From NCBI GenBank assembly GCA_005793785.1, contig SXPW01000012.1, positions 1 to 12,554 of the forward strand: a stretch of 12,554 nucleotides of DNA. Direction: 5' to 3'. Below, in pieces: positions 1 through 6,877 of this stretch. The translations under genes and the position numbers were made by a program. How positions within the stretch are numbered: position 1 is the first letter of the stretch; each line of letters opens with the position of its first letter. This stretch comes from Actinomycetota bacterium. Lineage in GTDB: Bacteria > Actinomycetota > Acidimicrobiia > Acidimicrobiales > Ilumatobacteraceae. The notes beneath the pieces were generated by a model. The model was given only the letters and a program-made list of their open reading frames with translations. It was not told the DNA's origin and ran no database searches.

Positions 1-1883
1 ACGTCCTTGTCGACGAACGCGGTGGAATTGGTGGGGTCGAGGTAGCGCAATTCGTACCAGCACGAGCCAGCCCACTGCGGCATGACGTTGATCTCGCGAC
101 GTACGCTCGCTCGTGGTACCGACTCGCCGGTGATCGGGTCGTTGATCGCCATCTCGACGTGCACCCAGTCCGCGCGGCGGGCGAGCGGCGGAATCGGATC
201 GGTGACTTCGTCGTTGGGGTCGAGGGCCTGGGGTTTGAAGTCGGAGAGTTCGGGCAACTGCACGGGGAGCAGAGCATCGGGCACGCCAACGGGCATGTCG
301 TCGGCGTCGTACACGATCGGGAATGGCTCGCCCCAATATCGCTGACGGGAAAACAACCAATCGCGCAGTTTGTACGTCACGGCGGATCGCCCGACTCCGC
401 GGGTCTCGAGCCACTCGGTGGTTCGACGCTTTGCGACCACCATCTCGTCGATGCCGTCGAGCACGAGCGCGTTGTCACCGGCGGACTCGGAGTCGTTGCG
501 CGAATTCACGTACGTCCCCTCGCCGACGAAGGCGGCCGGCCACGAGGCACAATCGACCGATGGTGGAATGTGATGCGCGGCAAACCACGAGTCGGGTGGC
601 ATCTGCGTGGCGACGATCGGCAGGTCGTAGGTTCGGGCGAAATCGAAGTCGCGTTGGTCGCCCGATGGCACCGCCATGATCGCGCCGGTTCCGTAGCCCA
701 TGAGGACGTAATCGGCGATCCACACGGGTACGTCCTTGCCGGTCACCGGGTTCACGGCGAATGCGCCCGTGAACACGCCGGACTTCTTTCGGGTGTCGGA
801 CTGCCGTTCGGCATCGGCCACGTCGGCTGCCTCGCGGCGGTACGTCGTCACCGCCGAACGTTGCTGCGGGGTGGTGAGCGTGTCGACGAGCGGATGTTCG
901 GGCGACAACACCATGAACGTCGCGCCGAACAACGTGTCCGGCCGGGTCGTGAACACTTCGATGTCACCGGCAGGCGAGGCGAACCGCACCCTCGCGCCCT
1001 CGCTGCGACCGATCCAATTGCGTTGCATGATCTTGATCGACTCGGGCCAGTCGAGTCGATCAAGATCATCGACGAGCCGATCGGCGAAGGAGGTGATTCG
1101 CATCGTCCATTGCCGCATGTTGCGTTTGAACACCGGATAGTTGCCGATGTCGCTGCGTCCCTCGGCGGTGACCTCCTCGTTGGCGAGGATCGTTCCGAGG
1201 CCCGGGCACCAATTGACCGGCGCGTCCGCTAGATAGGCGAGGCGGTGTTCGTTCACCAGTTGTTTGCGCTGCCGAGGCGACATCTCCTTCCACGGAGCCC
1301 CGCCCGTCGGCCGTGCACCGGAATCGAACTCGGCAATCAACTCGCCGATGGGTCGTGCCTTGCCGGTGCGTTCATCGCACCAGGAGTTGAAGACCTGCAG
1401 GAAGATCCATTGCGTCCACCGATAGAACGACTCATCGGTGGTGCTCACACTGCGGCGGGCGTCGTGCGCGAGGCCGAGACGACGCAATTGTCGACGCATG
1501 TTCGCAATGTTCGAATCGGTGTTCTCGCGCGGATGAATTCCAGTGGTGATGGCATGCTGCTCCGCGGGAAGGCCGAAGGAGTCGTAGCCGAGGGCGTGCA
1601 GCACGTTGTGCCCGGTCATTCGCTTGTAGCGGCCGAAGACGTCGGTGGCGATGTATCCAAGCGGGTGACCGACGTGCAATCCCGCACCCGACGGATACGG
1701 GAACATGTCGAGGATGAACAGTTTGTTGCGGCCGGCGATCCGCGCGAGATCGGCAAGTGGTCCGGCAGGGTTGGGTGTTTCAAAGACCCGCCCCGATTCC
1801 CAGCGATCCTGCCACTTTGCTTCGATTCGGGCGGCCAAACGAGCGTTGTAGCGCTCCTTTGGGATGGAATCGCCCACGGACAT
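1..1883 (-). CDS. leuS: Leucyl-tRNA synthetase, 3'-truncated by window edge
   Basis: This class I aminoacyl-tRNA synthetase charges tRNA-Leu in the cytoplasm. About 627 residues are visible and the frame is open to the left edge. The C-terminal third, with the KMSKS loop and anticodon-binding domain, lies outside. Seen: the HIGH-type motif HVGH at about residues 70-73 within FPYPSGAGLHVGHPLGY; APVNWCPGLGT; the editing-domain threonine-rich motif TTRPDTLFG at about 312-320; and GTGAIMAVP followed by SGDQRDFDF, where many family members have AHD, with the editing-site aspartate kept. The sequence ends in the catalytic-core motif MPQWAGSCWYELRYLDP. The ATG at 1883 gives a normal short N-terminus before IEAKWQDRW. 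No strong Shine-Dalgarno precedes it (AAGTGAAG abuts the ATG). It is transcribed divergently from rbfA with only 19 bp between the start codons. Confidence 0.96.
   Translation of the reverse strand, partial: MSVGDSIPKERYNARLAARIEAKWQDRWESGRVFETPNPAGPLADLARIAGRNKLFILDMFPYPSGAGLHVGHPLGYIATDVFGRYKRMTGHNVLHALGYDSFGLPAEQHAITTGIHPRENTDSNIANMRRQLRRLGLAHDARRSVSTTDESFYRWTQWIFLQVFNSWCDERTGKARPIGELIAEFDSGARPTGGAPWKEMSPRQRKQLVNEHRLAYLADAPVNWCPGLGTILANEEVTAEGRSDIGNYPVFKRNMRQWTMRITSFADRLVDDLDRLDWPESIKIMQRNWIGRSEGARVRFASPAGDIEVFTTRPDTLFGATFMVLSPEHPLVDTLTTPQQRSAVTTYRREAADVADAERQSDTRKKSGVFTGAFAVNPVTGKDVPVWIADYVLMGYGTGAIMAVPSGDQRDFDFARTYDLPIVATQMPPDSWFAAHHIPPSVDCASWPAAFVGEGTYVNSRNDSESAGDNALVLDGIDEMVVAKRRTTEWLETRGVGRSAVTYKLRDWLFSRQRYWGEPFPIVYDADDMPVGVPDALLPVQLPELSDFKPQALDPNDEVTDPIPPLARRADWVHVEMAINDPITGESVPRASVRREINVMPQWAGSCWYELRYLDPTNSTAFVDKD
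1027..1069. repeat. 18-bp perfect inverted repeat inside leuS
   Basis: The left arm 1027-1044 (ATGATCTTGATCGACTCG) and right arm 1052-1069 are exact reverse complements, separated by 7 nt (GGCCAGT). It falls at about codons 272-286 of leuS, encoding DDLDRLDWPESIKIM. That stretch is ordinary LeuRS sequence, so this is not a fold-back assembly artefact. Either strand could form an 18-bp hairpin. Function unknown. Confidence 0.95.
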
Positions 1884-1902
1884 CTTCACTTAGCGTAGTT
1901 GT
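1884..1902. promoter_or_regulatory. Divergent leuS/rbfA promoter with overlapping -10 boxes
   Basis: Only 19 bp separate the two start codons. On the plus strand TAGCGT (1891-1896) lies 6 nt before the rbfA ATG, the TANNNT spacing of a leaderless actinobacterial transcript. On the minus strand TACGCT (1897-1892) lies 8 nt before the leuS ATG. Both boxes come from the near-palindrome TAGCGTA. I see no convincing -35 element for either direction; each would lie in the other gene's coding sequence. This is inferred from motif and spacing only. Confidence 0.5.
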
Positions 1903-2349
1903 ATGGCCCGCAACCGTCGTCGCACCTCGGACGCACAGGACCGTCGTCGCCATGAACGCACCGCGCGATTGAGCGAAACGCTGCGTGAAGTCATCGCCGA
2001 CGAACTCGCCAAACTCGACGATGATCGACTCACGATGGTGACCATCACCGCCGTGGACGTCGACTCGGAGATGAACCACGGAACGGTGTACTTCGATTCG
2101 TTGCAAGGAGTAGAGGCGGACGAAAAAATCGTCGATGCGCTCAACGAGTATCGCAAACGACTGCAGCACGAAATCGCTTTGCAGGTGAGGTCACGTCGCA
2201 CTCCGGTGTTGCAATTCAAACCCGACGAAACGATGCGTGCAGCGGCACGGATCGACGCCGTGCTGCGAGAGGATGCCGCCCGTCGCGCGACGAACGCAAC
2301 CCTTGCCAACGAGTCCGGCGCAACGCCGTTGCGTCCCGCCGACGACTGA
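1903..2349 (+). CDS. rbfA: Ribosome-binding factor A
   Basis: RbfA is a small KH-fold protein that binds the immature 30S subunit near 16S helix 1 and aids late small-subunit maturation. The 148-residue product shows the family pattern: a basic N-terminus (MARNRRRTSDAQ), an amphipathic helix with RLSETLREVIADELAKL, a central strand region TMVTITAVDVDSEMNHGTVYF, and the C-terminal signature RSRRTPVLQFKPDETMRAAARIDAVL. A low-complexity tail of about 25 residues follows. The ATG at 1903 has no Shine-Dalgarno but follows a TAGCGT box by 6 nt, which suggests leaderless initiation. Its 3' end may overlap truB, depending on the truB start. infB, often found just upstream of rbfA, is replaced here by divergent leuS. 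Confidence 0.95.
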   Translation: MARNRRRTSDAQDRRRHERTARLSETLREVIADELAKLDDDRLTMVTITAVDVDSEMNHGTVYFDSLQGVEADEKIVDALNEYRKRLQHEIALQVRSRRTPVLQFKPDETMRAAARIDAVLREDAARRATNATLANESGATPLRPADD

Positions 2350-3280
2350 CGAGGCGATCATTCCCCGCAAACCGGCCAGTGTCCACGGTTTCGTCGTCGT
2401 CGACAAGCCGGTTGGAATCACCAGTCACGACGTGGTCGCACGTATCAGACGACGGTTCTCGGAGCGACGTGTGGGACACTCCGGCACGCTCGACCCGGAC
2501 GCCACGGGAGTGCTCATCGTCGCCCTCGGCAACGCCACTCGATTGTTGCAGTTCCTCGGTGACTTGCCCAAGACGTACTCCGGTGAGGTGGTCTTCGGTA
2601 CCGCGACTAGCACACTCGACGCCTCGGGTGAAGTGACTGCCACGAGCGACATGTCGACCCTCACGATCGAACGCGTTCGGAAGGCCGCCGAGTCGTTCGT
2701 CGGCGACATCACCCAGATTCCTCCGATGGTGTCGGCCATCAAGGTGGGTGGACGTCGACTGCACGAGATTGCGCGGGAGGGAGGCGAGGTCGAGCGTGCA
2801 CCCCGACCAGTCACCATCCATCGTTACGTCGTCGGCGACGTCGTGGATCGAGTCGACGGCAATCCCGTCGTAGCGATCGAAGTGTCGTGCTCGTCGGGTA
2901 CCTACGTTCGAACGCTTGCCGCCGACCTCGGTGCAGCACTCGGAGGGTTCGCCCACTTGCGTCGACTTCGGCGCCGCGCCATCGGCGACTTCGTGGTTGG
3001 TGCGACTCACGACCCTGCATCCATCGACTCTGCGCCGCTACAAACCGCGGTGGCGGTGATGGCGCATCTCGACGGCGTGAACATCGCCATGGTGGCGGTC
3101 GATGCCGACACCGCGGTCAAAGTCCGCAACGGTCGGGCGTTCGACGAATTGGGGGCGATCGACGGGCGCGAGGGTGAGCGACGCATCGTGCTGAACGAGA
3201 AGAACGAACTGATTGCGGTGTATCGTCGCGCAGTCGACGCGTGGCGCGCCGAAGTGGTGATGCCCTCAGCGTTAGCGTGA
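2273..3280 (+). CDS. truB: tRNA pseudouridine(55) synthase TruB
   Basis: TruB converts U55 of the tRNA T-arm to pseudouridine. Seen: the N-terminal GFVVVDKPVGITSHDVV; the catalytic loop HSGTLDPDATGVL with the nucleophilic Asp at about residue 74 from this start; KTYSGEVVFGTATSTLDASGE; the QIPPMVSAIKVGGRRLHEIAR block; and CSSGTYVRTLAADLG. A C-terminal PUA-like region of about 70 residues follows. The start is uncertain. The frame has no ATG, GTG or TTG between the rbfA stop (2347-2349) and the conserved domain. Candidates are ATG 2273 (used here, overlapping rbfA by 77 nt), GTG 2237, TTG 2303, or a non-canonical ATT at 2360 placed 5 nt after a GAGG. Its last codons include the rare Leu codon TTA, inside a putative promoter box for ribF. 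Confidence 0.93.
   Translation: MPPVARRTQPLPTSPAQRRCVPPTTDEAIIPRKPASVHGFVVVDKPVGITSHDVVARIRRRFSERRVGHSGTLDPDATGVLIVALGNATRLLQFLGDLPKTYSGEVVFGTATSTLDASGEVTATSDMSTLTIERVRKAAESFVGDITQIPPMVSAIKVGGRRLHEIAREGGEVERAPRPVTIHRYVVGDVVDRVDGNPVVAIEVSCSSGTYVRTLAADLGAALGGFAHLRRLRRRAIGDFVVGATHDPASIDSAPLQTAVAVMAHLDGVNIAMVAVDADTAVKVRNGRAFDELGAIDGREGERRIVLNEKNELIAVYRRAVDAWRAEVVMPSALA
3271..3278 (+). promoter_or_regulatory. Putative leaderless -10 box for ribF (GTTAGCGT)
   Basis: GTTAGCGT at 3271-3278 contains TAGCGT, and its last base is 8 nt before the ribF GTG. The same octamer precedes ribE at similar spacing, and CTTAGCGT precedes rbfA. Here the box overlaps the truB stop and forces a TTA leucine codon, which is unusual in this GC-rich sequence. 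It could give ribF its own transcript inside the rbfA-truB-ribF string. No clear -35. Confidence 0.4.
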
Positions 3281-3286
3281 CTCCGC

Positions 3287-4267
3287 GTGAAGGTGATCAC
3301 CGTCGCCAGTCGTGGGGCCGTAGTGGAGGCACTCGGCGACGTGCGAACGGTGGTAACGATCGGCGCCTACGACGGTGTTCACCGTGGTCACCGCGCCGTG
3401 ATCGCACAGGTGAAGGAGCAAGCCGCGCAGATTGCGGCAAGGAGCGTCGTGGTGACATTCGATCGTCATCCGGCAACCGTCGTGCGTCCCGAGTCGGCAC
3501 CGCGACTGCTGACCGACGCCGAGCAGAAGATCGAATTGCTGGCCTCCACCGGGGTGGATGCAGCCCTCGTGGTGCCGTTCGGCGCGCAACAGTCCGGCGA
3601 GGCACCGGCCGACTTCGTTCGACGGGTACTCGTGGAGGCCCTTCGCGTGCGCGGAATCATCGTGGGCGAGGACTTCCACTTCGGACACAAGCGCGCCGGC
3701 AACGTCGAGTTGCTGCAGTCGATGGCGATTGCCCACGACTACGTAGTGCGGCCGGTTGCACTCGTTGCTCGTGGTGACGGTGTCGACGAACCCGTGAGCA
3801 GCACGGCCATCCGTCGCGCTCTCGCAGGGGGGGACGTGCAACGCGCCAACGAATTGTTGGGTCGCCCGCACGAGGTGCGGGGAATCGTCGGTCATGGCGA
3901 CCAACGTGGTCGCGCCATCGGTTTTCCCACCGCCAACGTCGCTGTCGACCCGATGTTGTGTCTGCCCGCCGAAGGTGTGTATGCGGCGCGAGTGGTGGTC
4001 GCCGACGACGTGGGTGCGCCGATTTCCGCGCACGATGCCGCAGTCAACCTCGGTCGTCGCCCCACGTTCCACGAGCGCGCCGAACATTCGCTGCTGGAGG
4101 CCCATCTCCTCGACTATTCCGGCGATCTCTACGGTAAGAAATTGCGGGTCTCGTTCCATGCATTCCTGCGGGGCGAACGAAAGTTCTCCGGGATCGACGA
4201 ACTGAAGACTCAGTTGGCAGTCGACATCACCCATGCCCGTGCCGCGCTGAATCAACGATCGCGCTGA
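3287..4267 (+). CDS. ribF: Bifunctional riboflavin kinase / FAD synthetase
   Basis: RibF phosphorylates riboflavin to FMN and adenylylates FMN to FAD. The 326-residue protein has the normal two-domain layout. The N-terminal nucleotidyltransferase domain carries GAYDGVHRGH at residues 26-35 (family GxFDGxHxGH, here Phe to Tyr), VTFDRHP, VGEDFHFGHKRAGN and the SSTAIRRAL motif. The C-terminal flavokinase domain, from about residue 190, carries GRAIGFPTANV, GVYAARV, NLGRRPTF and the ending LRGERKFSGIDELKTQLAVDITHARAAL. GTG 3287 is 6 nt after the truB stop; GTG 3293 is an alternative. No Shine-Dalgarno is visible, so translation may be coupled to truB or leaderless from the TAGCGT box. A G7 run lies at 3827-3833. 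The stop codon lies in the second unit of a 17-bp tandem duplication. Confidence 0.96.
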   Translation: MKVITVASRGAVVEALGDVRTVVTIGAYDGVHRGHRAVIAQVKEQAAQIAARSVVVTFDRHPATVVRPESAPRLLTDAEQKIELLASTGVDAALVVPFGAQQSGEAPADFVRRVLVEALRVRGIIVGEDFHFGHKRAGNVELLQSMAIAHDYVVRPVALVARGDGVDEPVSSTAIRRALAGGDVQRANELLGRPHEVRGIVGHGDQRGRAIGFPTANVAVDPMLCLPAEGVYAARVVVADDVGAPISAHDAAVNLGRRPTFHERAEHSLLEAHLLDYSGDLYGKKLRVSFHAFLRGERKFSGIDELKTQLAVDITHARAALNQRSR

Positions 4268-4277
4268 ATCAACGCTC
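4244..4277 (+). repeat. 17-bp tandem duplication at the ribF stop
   Basis: GCGCTGAATCAACGATC (4244-4260) is followed directly by GCGCTGAATCAACGCTC (4261-4277), with one mismatch in 17. Because 17 is not a multiple of 3, the TGA of the second unit (4265-4267) is in frame and ends ribF, whereas the TGA of the first unit is not. It looks like a recent slippage duplication that reset the ribF C-terminus. A weak 5-bp hairpin (4271-4275 with 4283-4287) follows and is the only terminator-like structure between the convergent ribF and fbiC. Confidence 0.9.
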
Positions 4278-4293
4278 GATCGGCGTTCGTTCG

Positions 4294-6684
4294 CTATCGA
4301 TTGGCGTACAGCGTGGTGCGCTGACGCAAGGGTCGACCGAGCGGTTCGACCAGCGAGGAGAATTCCTGCGGCGTCATACCTTGCCCATGGCTCGCGCCCG
4401 CGGCACGCGAGATGTTCTCGTTCATCAACGTCCCGCCGATGTCATTGCAGCCCGCCTGCAGGAGTTGTCGTGTGCCAGCAACACCGATCTTCACCCACGA
4501 TGCCTGGATGTTGTCGATGGCATCCCGGTAGGCGAGGCGCGCCACTGCGTGCACGAGCACGTTTTCGCGGAAGGTCGGTCCGCGACGCGACTTGTGTTGC
4601 AGGTAGATGGGCGATGCCATGTGGACGAAGGGAAGTCCGACGAACTCGGTGAATCCCCCGGTCTCGTGCTGCAGTGCGCGTGTTCGCACGAGGTGTCGTG
4701 CCCACGCGTTCGGTGATTCGATGGACCCGAACATCATGGTGACGTTGGAGCGCAGACCAACCGAGTGCGCGGTGCGGTGCGCTTCGAGCCACGCTTCGGT
4801 GTTCACCTTGTCACTGCACAAGACGGCGCGAACCTCGTCGTCGAGGATCTCCGCAGCGGTTCCGGGAAGCGACGAGAGTCCGGCTTCCTTCAGTCTGGTG
4901 AGGTAGGAGGCGAGCGATTCACCCAGCCGCGCCGCGCCCTCCGTGACTTCGAGTGCGGTGAAACCGTGCACATGGATGTCGGGTGCCGCGGTCTTCACGG
5001 CCCGCGTGACGTCGATGTAATAGTCGCCGTCGAAGTCGGGATGAATCCCGCCTTGCAGCGTGACCTCGGTGGCGCCGAGTTCCCATGCTTCACGAACCCG
5101 TTCCGCGATGTCGTCGAGGGTGAGTAGATACGGCGTACCGCGCAAATTGAGGCTGAGCGGACCCTTCGAGAATCCGCAGAACTTGCACTTGAACGTGCAC
5201 ACGTTGGTGTAATTGATGTTGCGATTGTGCACCCACGTGACGTCGTCACCAACCGTCGCTCGTCGCAGCTGGTCGGCGGCGCGGGCGACCGCTCGAACTT
5301 CGGGACCACGCGCTCGGAACAGCGTCACGATCTCGTTCTCGCCGAGCACTTGACCGAGTTCGACTCCTCGCAACACCTCGCCCACCGGACCGTGGAGTTT
5401 GCGCGCTCGCTCGCTGACCGCCGGTTCCTCCCCGACGAGTCGCGGCGGCGGATTGTTGGCCCCCGAATACCACTGCGTCGAACGATGTCCGACGAGCACC
5501 ACTTCGGCACCGTCGTGGACGACGTCGGCTGCAGTGACCTTCTCCGGCCAAACGGCGCCCGGATCGTCGCGACCGAGACCCTCTGCGTCACTGCGGTCGA
5601 GCACCCGGAAGCGCAGGGTGGCATCGATCCATTTCGGAGTCGACGACAATCCGATGTCGGCGATGAATTCCGGATAAATCGTGAGACGAGGTGCGAGCGC
5701 CCGACCCGCCGACTCCGTGACATCGCGCAGGCGATCGAGGTCCGGCCATGGACGTTCGGGATTCACGTGGTCTGCCGTCACCGGTGACACGCCACCCCAG
5801 TCGTCGATGCCCGCCGAGAGCAGCGTTCCGAAATCGTCGCTCAAGTTCGGCGGTGCTTGAAGATGTATTTCGGGCGGCAGGATGATTCGCGCAACTGCAA
5901 TGGACCACAGGTACTCGTCGGAGTCGCACGGCGCATCGTGTTGCATGCCGGTGCGAGGTTTGGGCAGGAAATTCTGCACGATCACCTCCTGCACGTGTCC
6001 GTGTCGGGCGTGGGCAGCCGCGATGGCTTCGAGGGCGGCGATACGGTCTTCGCGGGTCTCGCCGATACCCACCAAGATTCCCGTCGTGAACGGGATGCCG
6101 AGTTCTCCCGCGTATTCGAGCGTGTCAAGCCGCCGTTGAGGCTCCTTGTCCGGTGCGCCGCGATGGCACTCGAGATCGTCGCGCAACGTCTCGATCATCA
6201 TTCCTTGTGACGGTGACACCTTCCGCAACATCGCAAGCTCGTCGCGGTAGAGCGCGCCGGCATTGGCATGGGGGAGTAGTCCGGTTTCGTTCAACACCAG
6301 TTGCGCCATGTCGTGGAGGTAGTGCACGGTGGAGTCGAAACCGTTGACGCGCAACCACTCGGCGGCAACCTCGTAGCGCAATTCGGGTCGCTCGCCGAGC
6401 GTGAACAGTGCTTCGTGGCAGCCCTGGGCCGCACCGCGCTTGGCGATTGCCAGCACTTGTTCGGCGGAGAGATACGGACTCTCCAGTCGTGCGGGCGGCT
6501 GAGCGAACGTGCAGTAACCACACTTGTCACGACAGAGCATCGTGAGCGGAATGAACACCTTCGGCGAGTACGTGACTCTTGCTCCGTACTGCAGGTCGCG
6601 TATCTTGCGCGCGTCACGCGTCAGTTCGGCGAGCGGCGTGTCGATGAGCGATGAAAACCCTGTGTTGTGGTGCTGAGCTTCCAC
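4294..6684 (-). CDS. fbiC: FO synthase, fused CofG-CofH
   Basis: FO synthase makes 7,8-didemethyl-8-hydroxy-5-deazariboflavin, the chromophore of coenzyme F420, from 5-amino-6-ribitylaminouracil and tyrosine using two radical-SAM centres. The protein has about 796 residues. The N-terminal CofG half has CRDKCGYCTF (Cys 51, 55, 58 from this start). The C-terminal CofH half has NVCTFKCKFCGFSKG (Cys 496, 500, 503) followed by TLQGGIHPDFDGDYY. Both CX3CX2C clusters are intact. Start choice: GTG 6684 has GGAGGT at 6694-6689, 4 nt upstream; the longer GTG 6690 lies inside that Shine-Dalgarno, so it is unlikely. Fusion in one chain is typical of actinobacteria, while archaea and cyanobacteria usually have separate CofG and CofH. 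It lies 193 bp downstream of the chorismate mutase gene on the same strand, converging with ribF across a 26-bp gap. Confidence 0.96.
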   Translation of the reverse strand: MEAQHHNTGFSSLIDTPLAELTRDARKIRDLQYGARVTYSPKVFIPLTMLCRDKCGYCTFAQPPARLESPYLSAEQVLAIAKRGAAQGCHEALFTLGERPELRYEVAAEWLRVNGFDSTVHYLHDMAQLVLNETGLLPHANAGALYRDELAMLRKVSPSQGMMIETLRDDLECHRGAPDKEPQRRLDTLEYAGELGIPFTTGILVGIGETREDRIAALEAIAAAHARHGHVQEVIVQNFLPKPRTGMQHDAPCDSDEYLWSIAVARIILPPEIHLQAPPNLSDDFGTLLSAGIDDWGGVSPVTADHVNPERPWPDLDRLRDVTESAGRALAPRLTIYPEFIADIGLSSTPKWIDATLRFRVLDRSDAEGLGRDDPGAVWPEKVTAADVVHDGAEVVLVGHRSTQWYSGANNPPPRLVGEEPAVSERARKLHGPVGEVLRGVELGQVLGENEIVTLFRARGPEVRAVARAADQLRRATVGDDVTWVHNRNINYTNVCTFKCKFCGFSKGPLSLNLRGTPYLLTLDDIAERVREAWELGATEVTLQGGIHPDFDGDYYIDVTRAVKTAAPDIHVHGFTALEVTEGAARLGESLASYLTRLKEAGLSSLPGTAAEILDDEVRAVLCSDKVNTEAWLEAHRTAHSVGLRSNVTMMFGSIESPNAWARHLVRTRALQHETGGFTEFVGLPFVHMASPIYLQHKSRRGPTFRENVLVHAVARLAYRDAIDNIQASWVKIGVAGTRQLLQAGCNDIGGTLMNENISRAAGASHGQGMTPQEFSSLVEPLGRPLRQRTTLYANR

Positions 6685-6688
6685 GTAC

Positions 6689-6694
6689 ACCTCC
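6689..6694 (-). promoter_or_regulatory. fbiC ribosome binding site
   Basis: GGAGGT read on the minus strand is the best Shine-Dalgarno match among the minus-strand genes here. It ends 4 nt before GTG 6684 and overlaps GTG 6690, deciding between the two starts. Confidence 0.75.
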
Positions 6695-6713
6695 CTCGGG
6701 ATATGCAGTTACA

Positions 6714-6748
6714 TCGCGCGACTCGCGTCAAGGACGCAGTTCGCGCGA
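6714..6748. promoter_or_regulatory. 35-bp inverted repeat upstream of fbiC, candidate operator
   Basis: Left arm 6714-6729 (TCGCGCGACTCGCGTC) and right arm 6733-6748 are reverse complements at 13 of 16 positions around AAG. The outermost 8 bp of each arm are the perfect palindrome TCGCGCGA, so two copies sit 27 bp apart. A minus-strand TTGACG (6731-6726) lies at the centre and could be a -35. A downstream -10 is weak (TGCATA at 6707-6702, 18 bp away). As RNA the same repeat would form a strong hairpin in read-through transcripts from the chorismate mutase gene. There is no T-run, so an intrinsic terminator is unlikely. The rest of 6685-6877 holds no gene that I can see. Confidence 0.5.
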
Positions 6749-6877
6749 TTCGTTGGATACATCTGTCAGCACCCGATCGGATGGGCCGCAAGTGTTAGAG
6801 GTGCAACCCACTCGAATTCATCGAGCGACTCAACCATAGCAACGGCTACCCGATGCGGCGTTGTCGGCGGACGTGGC

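Noticed and set aside
159..1898. Two long plus-strand open frames (159-1232 and 1245-1898) opposite leuS
   Set aside because: The minus strand encodes a clear leucyl-tRNA synthetase with motifs throughout. The opposite frames have low-complexity, His/Arg/Gly-rich translations with no recognisable domain, as expected of GC-rich antisense shadows.
3827..3833. Run of seven G in ribF as a phase-variable or frameshift site
   Set aside because: The frame is intact across it and encodes a normal LAGGD segment; one short homopolymer in a housekeeping gene is weak evidence.
3272..4255. 327-codon minus-strand frame covering ribF
   Set aside because: Antisense to a motif-complete ribF; its translation has no recognisable fold and is His-rich, a codon-structure shadow.
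4268..4293. Intrinsic terminator between convergent ribF and fbiC
   Set aside because: Only a weak 5-bp hairpin (4271-4287) without a T-run is visible.
6811..6825. CTCGA...TCGAG hairpin downstream of the chorismate mutase gene as terminator
   Set aside because: Only 5 bp, no T-run on either strand, and likely to occur by chance.
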